Assembly: GCA_024036415.1 (NCBI GenBank)
Contig: JAMWET010000784.1
Coordinates: forward strand, 12,501-76,500
Length of the DNA: 64,000 nt
Source of the DNA: Prochilodus magdalenae
Taxonomy: Eukaryota; Chordata; Actinopteri; Characiformes; Prochilodontidae
Direction: 5' to 3'
Of this stretch, positions 1-12,817 are shown one piece after another. Below the pieces are notes generated by a model. The model had not been told where the DNA came from and did not search any database. It saw only the letters and a list, made by a program, of their open reading frames with translations. The first letter of the stretch is position 1, and each line of letters opens with the position of its first letter. A program made the position numbers and the translations under genes.

Positions 1-56
1 CTCTCTCTCTCATACTCTCTCTCTCTCTCTCTCATTCTCTCTCTCTCTCTCTCATT

Positions 57-115
<59 letters not shown>

Positions 116-250
116 CTCTCTCTCTCTCTCTCTCATTCTCATACACTCTCTCTCTCATTCTCTCTCATACTCTCTCTCTCTCTCTCTCATTCTCTCTCTC
201 TCTCATTCTCATTCTCTCTCTCTCTCTCTCATATTCTCTCTCTCTCATAT
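1..250. repeat. CT-rich microsatellite
   Basis: Nearly pure (CT)n interrupted by CATT and CATA variants, running off the left edge of the window. The interruptions recur at intervals, which suggests an older compound microsatellite. No coding potential. Confidence 0.97.
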
Positions 251-1790
251 ATCAGTCTTAAAGGCCCAGTGATGATGACCTCAAAGAATGAAGGTAATAC
301 AAATTCAGCATATCGGCCCTTTAACGTCATGATCAAAACACAGGTCCTGATTCTTCCAGGAATAATAAACACGCTCGGACCCTGCTAACAGCGAGCGCGT
401 ACCGGAGAGAGCGTGGCAGTGGGAGGACTTAAACACAGCTTTCATCTGCAGCTTAAAACAAACAACTTACCTCAGCTCAAAAATAGGCATGGTGTCAAGC
501 GCTCCAGTGTTGAGGCCACTGTGTATAACGGACCCTCCTACGAGCGCCCAACACACGAAATCACACCATGAGCCTCGTCTGGGCTCAGAGACAAGCGTTA
601 AAGGGCCCATAGCCTCCGTTTTCCACGCATCCAGATCCGATGTCAAGTCATGGCATATTGCCACCAGCGTACCAAGTCATGGGACAGCAGTATGGAACCT
701 GATTAGGAAGTGGTGGTACTTCAGGGGCGGTTTGGGAACACTGGGCAGCGTGCTCACGGAGAGGGGACATGGATTATGGAACGTTGAGCAAGGCATGATA
801 GTGGGTACCAGACGGATGGGGCGTTCCATGTGACCCACAGTGCCATGTGTGTACCCGGAACACACCATAGAACGCATTACCACCCACAGTGGACAGCGTA
901 GTGGAGGCCCACAGGTAGCTCAATGAAGGTGACCGGCACCACCTGGCCATAGCTGTCCCCTCCAGAGTGCCTCCACCACAACAGACACAGCACCTCAGCT
1001 GGGCTTGTGAGGTTGCTACCTGGACCCCAGTGAACTGGCAGCATGTGGCATCCATTAGGGTACCAGCTGTTTCAGGCTGGTGGTAGAGATTGTGTGTGGC
1101 ACAGACCCCATGAAGCCATGGACCCCAGTTGTTAAGTCACTGTGAAGGCGGTGATGGTGATTTCATACCGGTGTGGGGTGTGGCCATATTTCCAGGATGT
1201 TGGTTTACAGAGCACCTTGGCCGTATAGACGCCATGTATACATGGGCATCCTGTGAGAGCTGTAGTGGTCACTGCCGCACCCTCGCGACCCTCTGGGAGC
1301 GCAGCAGAGAGAGAAACGTAGTGCCACATATACGTACAGACTTCCACAGTAACGTTAAACGGTTAATGGACTCCACACGGTCAGTATGTAGAATAAGGAA
1401 CGACAGATTCGAGTCAGTGGTTAGTCCTCAGGCTGTGCTGAAGAGGCAGCCCAGACCAACTGCACTTTGGTTTCCTTATCGGCCCCTCTGGGACACTGAT
1501 TACAAAGTTAACAATGACGCACGGTCACAAGACCAACAGGTGCTACTGAGTTCCTGTACTGTACTCAGAAAGGTGTGCAGGTCTCAGACAGGGGCCGCTG
1601 CCTCCAGCTCGTAAAGATTAAGGGTTGAGGGCTGAGCGTTCCCGGAGTTATAGGAATCCTTCTTTAAATGAATTACAGCTGTAAAGAGAAAAACTGACCC
1701 TCCTACACAATAACAATGTCTGCTTAGCCACTGGCTAATGAGCCTCTACCTGGCTAGCGTAGGACTGACTGTTTGCTCATCAGCCTGGGA
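251..1790. other. Non-coding stretch, no gene recognised
   Basis: Unique-looking sequence. Open frames at about 489-833 (+) and 1129-1614 (+) have no recognisable domain, biased composition or supporting splice structure. The text at 500-1110, with phrases such as 'gggcgttccatgtgacccac', resembles a degraded fish interspersed repeat, but I cannot name the family or find termini. Confidence 0.5.
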
Positions 1791-1812
1791 TAGATCAGCC
1801 TGCAGTGGATCC

Positions 1813-1887
1813 GACGGGCTGAGATCTGACGGGCTGAGATCTGACGGGCTGAGATCTGACGGGCTGAGATCTGACGGGCTGAGATGC
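1813..1887. repeat. Short tandem repeat, 15-bp unit
   Basis: About five near-identical copies of the unit GGGCTGAGATCTGAC, directly upstream of the large 40-bp minisatellite and sharing its 'gatctga' and 'gggct' words. It may be a precursor or degraded edge of that array. Confidence 0.85.
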
Positions 1888-1969
1888 AATGGGCTGCATT
1901 AACGCGTGATAGGTTAAGATCTAGCAGGCTGGGCTGCAATAGGTTGGGCTGCGTTAACTCCTAATGGGT

Positions 1970-4900
1970 TGGGATCTGATGGGTTGGCCTGGGTTAACTC
2001 CTGATGGGTTAGGATCTGATGGGTTGGCCTGGGTTAACTCCTGATGGGTTAGGATCTGATGGGCTGGCCGGCCTGGGCTAACTCCTGATGGGTAAGGATC
2101 TGATGGGCTGGCCTGGGTTAACTCCTGATGGGTAAGGATCTGATAGGCTGGTCTGGGTTAACTCCTGATGGGTAAGGATCTGATAGGCTGGTCTGGGTTA
2201 ACTCCTGATGGGTTAGGATCTGATAGCTGGCCTGGGTTAACTCCTGATGGGTTAGGATCTGATGGGCTGGCCTGGGTTAACTCCTGATGGGTAAGGATTT
2301 GATGGGCCGGCCTGGGTTAACTCCTGATGGGTAAAGATCTGATGGGTTGGCCTGGGTTAACTCCTGATGGGTAAAGATCTGATGGGTTGGCCTGGGTTAA
2401 CTCCTGATGGGTAAAGATCTGATGGGTTGGCCTGGGTTAACTCCTGATGGGTTAGGATCTGATGGGCTGGCCGGCCTGGGCTAACTCCTGATGGGTAAGG
2501 ATCTGATGGGTTGGCCTGGGTTAACTCCTGATGGGTAAGGATCTGATGGGTTGGCCTGGGTTAACTCCTGATGGGTTAGGATCTGATGGGCTGGCCGGCC
2601 TGGGCTAACTCCTGATGGGTAAGGATCTGATGGGCTGGCCTGGGTTAACTCCTGATGGGTAAGGATCTGATAGGCTGGTCTGGGTTAACTCCTGATGGGT
2701 AAGGATCTGATAGGCTGGTCTGGGTTAACTCCTGATGGGTTAGGATCTGATAGCTGGCCTGGGTTAACTCCTGATGGGTTAGGATCTGATGGGCTGGCCT
2801 GGGTTAACTCCTGATGGGTAAGGATTTGATGGGCCGGCCTGGGTTAACTCCTGATGGGTAAAGATCTGATGGGTTGGCCTGGGTTAACTCCTGATGGGTA
2901 AAGATCTGATGGGTTGGCCTGGGTTAACTCCTGATGGGTAAAGATCTGATGGGTTGGCCTGGGTTAACTCCTGATGGGTTAGGATCTGATGGGCTGGCCG
3001 GCCTGGGCTAACTCCTGATGGGTAAGGATCTGATGGGTTGGCCTGGGTTAACTCCTGATGGGTAAGGATCTGATGGTTTGGCCTGGGTTAACTCCTGATG
3101 GGTAAAGATCTGATGGGTTGGCCTGGGTTAACTCCTGATGGGTAAGGATCTGATGGGCTGGCCTGGGTTAACTCCTGATGGGTAAAGATCTGATGGGTAA
3201 GGATCTGATGGGCTGGCCTGGGTTAACTCCTGATGGGTAAGGATCTGATGGGTTGGCCTGGGTTAACTCCTGATGGGTTAGGATCTGATGGGTTGGCCTG
3301 GGTTAACTCCTGATGGGTAAGGATCTGATGGGCTGGCCTGGGTTAACTCCTGATGGGTAAGGATCTGATGGGTTGGCCTGGGTTAACTCCTGATGGGTTA
3401 GGATCTGATGGGCTGGCCGGCCTGGGCTAACTCCTGATGGGTAAGGATCTGATGGGTTGGCCTGGGTTAACTCCTGATGGGTAAGGATCTGATGGGTTGG
3501 CCTGGGTTAACTCCTGATGGGTAAGGATCTGATGGGTTGGCCTGGGTTAACTCCTGATGGGTAAGGATCTGATGGGCTGGCCTGGCTTAACTCCTGATGG
3601 GTAAGGATCTGATGGGCTGGCCTGGGTTAACTCCTGATGGGTAATGATCTGATGGGCTGGCCTGGGTTAACTCCTGATGGGTAAGGATCTGATGGGCTGG
3701 CCTGGGGTAACTCCTGATGGGTAAGGATCTGATGGGCTGGCCTGGGTTAACTCCTGATGGGTAAGGATCTGATGGGCTGGCCTGGGTTAACTCCTGATGG
3801 GTAAGGATCTGATGGGCCGGCCTGGGGTAACTCCTGATGGGTAAGGATCTGATGGGCTGGCCTGGGTTAACTCCTGATGGTTTAGGATCTGATGGGCTGG
3901 CCTGGGTTAACTCGTGATGGGTAAGGATCTGATGGGCTGGCCTGGGTTAACTCCTGATGGGTAAGGATCTGATGGGCTGGCCTGGGTTAACTCCTGATGG
4001 GTAAGGATCTGATGGGCTGGCCTGGGTTAACTCCTGATGGGTAAGGATCTGATGGGCTGGCCTGGGTTAACTCCTGATGGGTTAGGATCTGATGGGCTGG
4101 CCTGGGTTAACTCCTGATGGATAAGGATCTGATGGGCCGGCCTGGGTTAACTCCTGATGGGTTAGGATCTGATGGGTTGGCCTGGGTTAACTCCTGATGG
4201 GTAAGGATCTGATGGGCTGGCCTGGGGTAACTCCTGATGGGTTAGGATCTGATGGGCTGGCCTGGGTTAACTCCTGATGGGTAAGGATCTGATGGGCCGG
4301 CCTGGGGTAACTCCTGATGGGTAAGGATCTGATGGGCTGGCCTGGGTTAACTCCTGATAGTTTAGGATCTGATGGGCTGGCCTGGGTTAACTCCTGATGG
4401 GTAAGGATCTGATGGGCTGGCCTGGGTTAACTCCTGATGGGTAAGGATCTGATGGGCTGGCCTGGGTTAACTCCTGATGGGTAAGGATCTGATGGGCTGG
4501 CCTGGGTTAACTCCTGATGGGTAAGGATCTGATGGGCTGGCCTGGGTTAACTCCTGATGGGTTAGGATCTGATGGGCTGACCTGGGTTAACTCCTGATGG
4601 GTAAGGATCTGATGGGCTGGCCTGGGTTAACTCCTGATGGGTTAGGATCTGATGGGTTGGCCTGGGTTAACTCCTGATGGGTAAGGATCTGATGGGCTGG
4701 CCTGGGTTAACTCCTGATGGGTAAGGATCTAATGGGCTGGCCTGGGTTAACTCCTGATGGGTAAGGATCTGATGGGCTGGCCTGGGTTAACTCCTGATGG
4801 GTTAGGATCTGATGGGCTGGCCTGGGTTAACTCCTGATGGGTTAGGATCTGATGGGCTGGCCTGGGTTAACTCCTGATGGGTAAGGATCTGATGGGTTGG

Positions 4901-5025
4901 CCTGGGGTAACTCCTGATGGGTTAGGATCTGATGAGCTGGCCTGGGTTAACTCCTGATGGGTAAGGATCTAATGGGCTGGCCTGGGTTAACTCCTGATGG
5001 GTAAGGATCTGATGGGCAAGGCTGT
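1970..5025. repeat. Large minisatellite, 40-bp unit (about 76 copies)
   Basis: A head-to-tail array of a 40-bp unit built from the words GGCCTGGGTTAACTCC and TGATGGGTAAGGATCTGATG. Each unit carries an HpaI-like GTTAAC and an internal near-repeat of CTGATGGG. Variants (GGTTAGG, GGCCGG, GGGGTAA, a one-base-short TGATAGCTGG) mark individual units. Two higher-order levels are visible: the pattern at about 2041-2567 recurs at 2568-3094 (shift 527 bp), and a block near 3801 recurs near 4281 (shift 480 bp, 12 units). Stops occur in all frames, so it is not coding. Confidence 0.97.
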
Positions 5026-5224
5026 AATGGGCTGGGCTGCACTGGCCTGCCGTAGGTTGGTCTGTTGGCCTAGCTACAATTGGTTAGCTCTTGATGGGTT
5101 AGTCTATGACTGGTTGTGTTACTGAATGGCTGAACTGTAATTGGCCATCCCATGAAAATAGTTCTTGAGTGTTTATGGTTCTCTAAATGTTTTCAACAGT
5201 GTAGTTACCTAATCCAATCAACTG

Positions 5225-5699
<475 letters not shown>

Positions 5700-5700
<1 letters not shown>

Positions 5701-5965
5701 ACAGCATTACTGCTGCTTGACTGGTCAGGTTTTACTGATGACCGCATTCAGGGACGCCTGAACCGGAGCACGAGAACCAAAGAGGACACGAGGCCCGACG
5801 CGCGAAGGCAGGAGGAGAGAGGAAGACGAGGAGCAATACGAAGCTGGAGGGAAGCGAAGGGGGTTTCAGCAGAGAAACGAGTCCAGAGCAGCTTCAGCTC
5901 CTTTCTCGAGGAACCGCGCCTCCGGTTAGAGGCAGAGACGCTGATGTAGACTGACAGGTATTGCA
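5700..5965 (+). promoter_or_regulatory. CpG-rich patch, possible non-coding first exon
   Basis: About 250 bp with many CpGs (for example gaggcccgacgcgcgaagg) in otherwise CpG-poor surroundings, following the GA tract. On the + strand a plausible splice donor lies at about 5957 (gactgacag/gtattg). Nothing in it reads as a known protein. It could be an unannotated transcript start or a decayed CpG island. Low confidence. Confidence 0.25.
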
Positions 5966-6209
5966 TAACCGCCGCAGCAAACAGGGCCACCAAACAACCT
6001 CCCATCCGGGATGGACTGGAATCTTCCTCCTGTATACGGTGAACTGCGTCTAACTGTACCGATTAATAACCCATCCAGATTCACCTTCTTACCTTCACCT
6101 GGCTCGTGTTCCTGGTAATACTGAGCACAGGTAATTATGTGGGGTTATTTATAAGGACATAACTCCGGTTTGGAAAACTGCATAGAAGGAAATGAATCAC
6201 GTCATCTCT

Positions 6210-6490
6210 AATCAATCAATCAATCAATATTTATTTGTATAGCGTTTTTTTTTTGGTACAACTAACGTCTCAAAGCAGCTTCACAGACAAGCAGTTTATA
6301 TAAAGGAAGAGAGAACCACGGAGTACATGGATATACGGAGGGAAGGGAATCTGGGTCCAAGCCCCCCACCGTGAGCAAGCCAGGGCCAACAGTGGCGAGG
6401 AGAAACTCCCTTGAGTAAGAGGAAGACACCTCGAGGGGAACCAGGCTAGAGGGGAAACCCATCCTCCCCAAGCCGATCCTGGGTGAGGAG
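6210..6490 (-). mobile_element. Retroposon 3' end fragment (fish LINE-type tail)
   Basis: Read on the minus strand, this matches a common fish 3' terminal sequence: a 'gggagtttctcctcgccact' phrase, then 'gcttgctcacggtgg', then 'gaagctgctttgagac', then 'gctatacaaataaatattga' and a (TGAT)n-like tail. Degraded relatives lie at 33010-33115 and 55150-55385. No reverse transcriptase frame is present here, so it is a 5'-truncated copy. Confidence 0.65.
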
Positions 6491-6929
6491 AGAACCACCA
6501 ACAGGAGAAGCAGCTTAGAACATCTCCTAGATCCCGTCTGATTAATCCGGGACGGAGTAATCGCAGAGATGGAGCCGAGACCCATAGGTTCTCTCTTTAC
6601 GTGAGAGAGAGAGTTCATGATCAGAGCCAGACGCTGGGCATTGTAGACCTTGTAGTCATGTCGGGTGATGATCTGGAGGAACCAGGGAATTAGAACTTAG
6701 TAGAACCTAATAAAGGGTTCTGTGTAAAAAGTCCAAACACTATGCTAAGAACGCAGGACGGAGAACATTCCTAACTTCCACACCTGCTAGCGCAACGAGA
6801 CGTTCCTGAGTAATTCTGTTCACACAACAGACTGAGGACCTTTCATGGGTCATGACTCTGGTTTGTGTGGGTGGGGCAAGAGACTGCAGCCTTGTGATTG
6901 GTCAGGGGAATGCCCAGTTACATGATGCA

Positions 6930-7560
6930 ATCCACTCCTCATCAATCAACCGACAGGAACGAAACTTGGTGGGTAGGTTGGTCATTGTGAGAGGACTACA
7001 TGCACACAGACCGTTACCACGACCGTCCTTAACACCACGTCACCGTCACCAAAGACTGCAGTGGTGTCGTACCAGACTGTCATGGAGTGACTCAGAATGG
7101 CAGCGGGTCATCTTCAGTGACGAGTCCCGCTTTAGTCTTGGTGGAGACGCCCAACGAATCCGTGTGTGGAGGCACCGTGGTCAGCACCGAGATGAACGGT
7201 TTGTGGTCACACGTCCAGAAGGCCTGGTGTCCCTCCACCTCCACCCCTACCGCACCATCTGCAGTAACTGTGTGAGGATGTTCAAGCTGCATGGGATGGG
7301 TTATCACAGGACACCATCAGGAACCTCTACAGCTCCATACCGAGACGTCTGGCGTGTTGGGTTAGCAAACACGGCGGCCCGACGCCATACTGAGAGACAG
7401 ACTTCTGTATGTGTAGCTCAATAAATATTGATCATATCAGTCTCAACTTATCATCAGTTATTGATCCTGGTCACCTTTATCTTCCTTCCCAACACCACAG
7501 CACTCCCACACCTCCTACTGGGTGCAGCTGTTCTACTGACGATGAGTGTTAATGTGTAAT
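6930..7560 (+). mobile_element. Tc1/mariner element with internally deleted transposase
   Basis: The + strand encodes Tc1-like transposase fragments: a 'SLTPRHRHQRLQW' linker, 'SDSEWQRVIFSDESRFSL' (containing the first catalytic Asp of the DDE triad) and 'RIRVWRH'. In another frame the terminal part 'NLYSSIPRRLACWVSKHGG' ends at a TGA near 7392. The central portion with the second Asp and the Glu is absent, so the copy cannot encode an active enzyme. The copy at 16956-17400 has the same internal junction (gcatgggatgg next to ttatcacagg), so both descend from one deletion derivative. Confidence 0.85.
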
Positions 7561-8775
7561 GCGATGGTGATGGTGATGTGCAATTTCGGAGGTCTCAATG
7601 CATGTGGGTCACATAAACAGTTAAGGTCACGGATTACAGGTCACCCCACCCCCACCCTCTCCTCCTCTCCAACCTCCAGACAGCTGTAAACGGCTCATCT
7701 CCAAGCCAAGTGCACATCTGGAGGGTGTGAGAGTGGGTGGGGTGCATTATTCCAGCCCGTGGTGTTTTAGGATGACATACAGGCAGTTTGAGAAGCATAT
7801 GGTGGAGTCTGTGCCCTGGGGGGCCTCTTGCTGTGTGTGAGGGGTGGGGGGGTTTGAGGGGGGGGGGGTACGCTGCCCAGTTATACATTGCCCTGACCCT
7901 GGACTACAAAACTAGTCCACGGAGCTCCAGCATAGGAAAAGCCCAAGCGAAGCACTTCAACACGACTCGAACCTTACCGCACACCAGACACCTCCCAGCT
8001 CACACAACGGGATCCGGGATCTGACTTACACAATCTCTCCTCCTACCCCAAACGGTGGGTGTCAATCATTTTTACAGATGACAGGATTCCATACAGTGTC
8101 AAAACAGCACACAGGCGGGTTTACTAAGGACTGCTTAACATTCCAGCACAGCTTGGGGGAACCACACAGCGATTTAGATGTAGCATAAGCATCATGCTAG
8201 CTGCATAAGTGCTACTAGCATGTCGTCTCCAGGTGGGCCCTTTAATGATTTGGGTGGGCAACAGCATTTCTGGGTTTGGGCTCCGTATTAACGTCTGGAG
8301 TGGGCAGCAGTAAAGCTTTGCTCTGTGCTGGTAGACGTTCTGGGCTCGACAGTGCAGGCTGCATGGCTGGGCTGGCTAGCTAGATGGCTAATCGCTAAAC
8401 AACCACCAAGTGAGCGGGTAACCTAATAGAAACACACAGCTGGAAAACTCAAATGTGAAACTGTACTAGACTACCAACGTAGACACACACACACACACAC
8501 ATGAGAAAAAAAAAGAGAGACTGAGAGAAAGAGAGAGAGAGTCTCTCGGAGCCCCCCTTCTCTCCCCCACACAGACAGATGGTAAAAATATGTTGCACAT
8601 GATCAGCAGGTGACTGCGGTTCTAGATCTCTCCTGTTTATATTTGAGAATAAAGGTATAATATAAACACGGCTCTGATTCGCTGGATTATGTACACGGCT
8701 CACAGTGCAGGCCTCTGTCTGGAGGTTTGGATGAAACTGTATATGTGGGTCCGGCTTCGGGGCCTAACAATACAC
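7560..8775. other. Non-coding spacer with small simple repeats
   Basis: No gene recognised. Contains a G-run near 7845-7870, a short (CA)n near 8483-8502, and unique sequence. Frames at 7634-7888 (-) and 8449-8703 (-) show no domain. Confidence 0.5.
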
Positions 8776-9870
8776 AACACAACATATCACACTGTCCTGC
8801 GCCATCCCCGTAACACACTGTCCTGCGCCATCCCCTGTAACACTGTCCTGCGTCATCCCCTGTAACACACTGTCCTGTGTCATCCCCCGTAACACACAGT
8901 CCTGCGTCATCCCCTGTAACACACTGCCCTGCGTCATCCCCCGTAACACACTGTCCTGCGTCATCCCCTGTAACACACCGTCCTGCGTCATCCCCTGTAA
9001 CACACTGCCCTGCGTCATCCCCCGTAACACACTGTCCTGCGTCATCCCCTGTAACACACTGTCCTGCGTCATCCCCTGTAACACACTGTCCTGCGTCATC
9101 CCCCGTAACACGCTGTCCTGCGTCATCCCCCGTAACACACTGTCCTGCGTCATCCCCTGTAACACACTGTCCTGCGTCATCCCCTGTAACACACTGTCCT
9201 GCGTCATCCCCTGTAACACACTGTCCTGCGTCATCCCCTGTAACACACTGTCCTGCGTCATCCCCCGTAACACACTGTCCTGCGTCATCCCCTGTAACAC
9301 ACTGTCCTGCGTCATCCCCTGTAACACACTGTCCTGCGCCATCCCCTGTAACACACTGTCCTGTATCGTCCCCCGTTACACACTGTCCTGCGCCATCCCC
9401 GTAACACACTGTCCTGTATCGTCCCCCGTTACACACTGTCCTGCATCATCCCCTGTAACACACTGTCCTGCGTCATCCCTCGTAACACACTGTCCTGCGT
9501 CATCCCCGTAACACACTGTCCTGCGTCATCCCCCCGTAACACACTGATCTGCGTTACGCCCTGTAACACACCGTCCTGTGTTATCCCCTGTAACACACTG
9601 CCCTGTGTTATCCCCTGTAACACACTGCCCTGCGTTATTCCCTGTAACACACTGCCCTGCGTTATCCCCTGTAACACACTGCCCTGCGTTATCCCCTGTA
9701 ACACACCGTCCTGCGTTATCCCCCGTAACACACCGTCCTGCGTTATCCCCTGTAACACACCGTCCTGTATTATCCCCTGTAACACACCGTCCTGCGTTAT
9801 CCCCCGTAACACACCGTCCTGCGTTATCCCCTGTAACACACTTTCCTCTACCATCCCCTGTAACACACTC
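8776..9870. repeat. Minisatellite, 27-bp unit (about 40 copies)
   Basis: Tandem 27-bp units containing GTAACACACTGTCCTGCGTC plus ATCCCCT. Two subtypes are spatially separated: GTCATCCC units at 8790-9540 and GTTATCCC units at 9540-9860. Because 27 is divisible by three and the unit lacks stops in several frames, the array generates long open frames on both strands (for example 8687-9436 on -, 8877-9404 on +). These are repetitive nine-residue artefacts, not supported genes. Confidence 0.96.
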
Positions 9871-9951
9871 ATTACAGCTATGGGTCCACATGTGCTTAAT
9901 AAACTGCAATGCTATAAACCAACATCAACAATAAAATGATTCAAATTAGAG

Positions 9952-9952
9952 A

Positions 9953-9992
<40 letters not shown>
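9952..9992. repeat. AAT microsatellite
   Basis: (AAT)n of about 13 units. Confidence 0.95.
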
Positions 9993-9994
<2 letters not shown>

Positions 9995-10883
9995 CACCAA
10001 ATAACTGATACAGCAGAATTGACACCATTGTACAAATAGCCACAACAGTGTGGGGGGCAGAACTTAGCAGGATGCTGCATTGGCAGTTGACCAATTATAA
10101 CAGAGTGGGCAAGCTGACCAATCAAAGCGCGCAGGGCTCATCAGGAGGCAGGACTTTCCTCTCAATTCTACTCTGCTCCATTCTATTCTATTCTATCCTA
10201 TCCTATCAGAGAATGTCAGACAGAGGGTACAGAGTACAGATGTACAGTACGAGATATATATACTGTGTTGTGGAAAAGTGAAGCAGGAAAATCAATTATC
10301 AACATTAAAAATAAAATAAATAAAATAAAAGGTCGACTTTAAAAACATTTAGACTTTAAAAAGGTCAAAAGAAGTTGTTTCTAAATATCCACCATGAGGA
10401 AAAACAGACTCAAGGCTACCGGGCAGGCCACGATTTCAGCTGCAGCAGAAAGAGAACCCCAGTAAACCAACTTCTGTTTCACCACACATGTGCAGAGCTA
10501 ATCCCATAAACCTTGATTTGTTTCCCCCACGCGTCAGACAACATGGGAACCGGATGATGCATCCCTAGCTGTGGTGAGCACGGTCAGAATGAGTTGCCCC
10601 CACAGCAGGGTAACAGTGGGTGTCTAAAGTGCTGAGCAGACACATGAAGTCAAATAATCAGCACTTAGCATCAAAACGGGCTCGGGTGAGGTGGGTGGTG
10701 AGAGGAACCAGGGGAACCGTGTCTACAACACACATACGGACCTTTAATTTACTATCCAGAACCACCAGAGAACCCACACGCGTCGTCATAAGTCTGAAAC
10801 AGGAAGTCCTGGGGCCTATTTCGCCTCACAGCACTCTGTGCGTCCCCCTATTATCAAAATAAGCCCTCTGTAGTGCGGTTACA
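9993..10883. other. Non-coding spacer
   Basis: No gene recognised. Includes a pentamer run (ATTCT)n changing to (ATCCT)n at 10175-10206 and an A-rich stretch at 10300-10330. Confidence 0.5.
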
Positions 10884-11408
10884 CAGTCAAGTCACATTAT
10901 TATGACCACCAGCTAATATCCAGAGTCATGGCTGTGTGCAGCACAGGCAGCAGCTAGCCAGGCTGGGAGTGACCCAGTAAGGTCCTGCTATCTGGAGCCA
11001 TGCTGCCTGCAGTGCATCTCACAGCGGCTGGAGGGCACATAGGTGGGAATCCATATAGCGAACACGACGATGGAGGTGGTCCCACAGATGCTCCATTGAG
11101 TTCTGGGGAATTAGTGGGGCAGGGTAGTTGTTGGAAGTCTTGGTCACGCTCTTCCATCCAGTGTCGGACATTTCTAGCTGTGTGGCGTGTAGCCTTGTCC
11201 TGCTGGAAGACCCCACCCACCCCAGGGAATATAATCAGCATGTATGGGGGTACGTAATCTGGAAGGACGGATTCATACCCAAATCGGAGGAGTGCCTTTC
11301 ACATGTACGAGTGGGCCCAGAGCAGTTTACAAAAACTGGCCCACCTTCATGAGCTTCGTGCAGCTGCCTTCAAAAGTACCAAGTGGTCATAATAATGTGA
11401 CTCGACTG
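10884..11408 (-). mobile_element. Non-autonomous Tc1/mariner element with TIRs
   Basis: Terminal inverted repeats are visible: CAGTCAAGTCACATTATTAT at 10884 and, reversed, CAGTCGAGTCACATTATTAT ending at 11408 (one mismatch). On the minus strand the interior codes for the C-terminal half of a Tc1 transposase: 'FQQDKATRHTARNVRHW' (second catalytic Asp region) and 'LPCPTNSPELNG', where Asn-Gly replaces the usual Asn-Pro and the following Glu is out of frame. It ends in stops, so it is a dead copy. Confidence 0.88.
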
Positions 11409-12287
11409 GGTACAAGCATTTCAAGTAGACGTGAGCCAACGTCTACACCACCCCTGCACACAGTTCTGACTCATGCCATGGTTAGGTGTCTTGACCCGGT
11501 CTTGACCCCCTTTTGACCAGACGTCGTCTCAGTTTGTGCTGAGGAACCTGCTATCCTTTGGTTCCAGCTGGGAACGGCCTTCCTGGGCTCTGAACCGGCT
11601 CAGTGTAGATGGAAAAGCAGCGAACGGCTCAAAATCACATGTGCAAACCACAACGGAACCTGTTACGCGTTGGGGGAAAAGGGCTCACAGTGGCAGTGAA
11701 TGGAACCAGACGTCCAGAGCCTGTAGAACTTCACTGGCAGAAAGTGGGCAGGTCATAAACGGTCATGAATGCAATGCATGTTGCCCAAACTGTGCTCCAT
11801 ATTATACAGCACGTTAAGGCTGGTACATTTCACCAGGTGTACTCATGGCGGAGGTGCACGTGCAGGGTGCCGCGAGGCGAAATAGTGGCCAAAGGAAAAC
11901 AGATGGCTTATAGAACTCAGAGGACAGGTGTAGGTTACCGAAACTCATACCCCGCGGACAGGGTGTCCACTTGTAACTAAAATGCCTATATATTATATAT
12001 TAACCCTCTCCCTCCACTCGGAACGGCTGAGTTTACATCCTAATGGCTGAATTGTGCATTAAAACACCACAGAATGACATTAAAACACAAGAAGCTATTA
12101 AATATGAATAAATAAATCTGAATAAATAAACAGGAATAAACAAACATGCATGTAATAACTGCAGAAGAGGACAGTAGCTCATTTAAAACCCTCTCAGGCC
12201 AACAAAGCTGCAAGTCAGCACCTCAGTTTACAAGAAGCCGGGAAGAGCAGCTTCTAAACACAACAGGCAGCAGAAGGCCTGGCTACA
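11409..12287. other. Spacer with degraded dispersed repeat
   Basis: 11530-11980 shares phrases with the TTAA-flanked element at 12292-12817 ('agtgaatggaaccagacgtc', then 'ataaacggtcatgaatgc'). It is probably an old, strongly diverged copy. AT-rich simple sequence at 12080-12145. No gene recognised. Confidence 0.45.
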
Positions 12288-12291
12288 TTAA

Positions 12292-12817
12292 AGGGGAACC
12301 CCACCAAAATTCCTACGTTTATGCATAACTAATGGTTTAGTATGGCAACTAAGCGGCTCAGAGTGGATTTGCTGGGAAATGCTCCGTTGCAGAGAAACTT
12401 ACTGAAACCTAAAACTGTTCACAATGGTGGTGAATGGAACCAGACGTCTGCTTCTTTAATGCTCCCTCATAAAAGTTAATACATGACATGGTTATGAATG
12501 CGCTGCCTGATAACTGAGACACTCAAGGGCTCAGGAAGATTTTAATCCGTTTATCTGAATTCATTTATGGTGGAGGGATACGTGAAGGGTGTTATAAGGC
12601 AAAATAGTCCCCAGAGAACACATCACTGTTTTGCATATAGTCATGTAGGTTCACTGTTGGGTTTTGATAGAAACATAAAATGGCTATATGCATGCTGTAG
12701 AACCCTGGTGCACCATCACCACCACAGCAACGAACCATTTATTCCAACCTACTCTGAAAGTCAGATTAAATTTCATTTCAATATAAAGAAATTTGGGAAA
12801 TTCGGTGAAATTGCCCT
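12292..12817. mobile_element. TTAA-flanked miniature inverted-repeat element
   Basis: Bounded on both sides by TTAA (12288-12291 and 12818-12821). The ends are inverted copies: left AGGGGAACCCCACCAAAATT, right (reversed) AGGGCAATTTCACCGAATTT. No transposase is encoded. TTAA target duplications are known for piggyBac and some other cut-and-paste families; the family here is not identified. Related fragments with 'gtggtggtgaatggaaccag' occur at about 11690, 42360, 45860, 52610 and 62205, making it one of the commonest repeats in the window. Confidence 0.75.

Noticed and set aside
489..833. 114-codon + frame near the left edge
   Set aside because: No domain, no start context or splice support; the sequence looks like degraded repeat.
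1970..5025. CRISPR-like array
   Set aside because: Direct 40-bp repeats without unique spacers in a vertebrate genome; a minisatellite.
6852..7424. 190-codon frame as an intact transposase gene
   Set aside because: Frame changes and loss of the central catalytic region; kept as a transposon relic.
8687..9436. 249-codon open frame of nine-residue repeats (and similar frames at 8764-9354, 8877-9404, 9429-9909)
   Set aside because: Produced by the 27-bp minisatellite, which is open in several frames on both strands; no unique domain, start context or splice structure.
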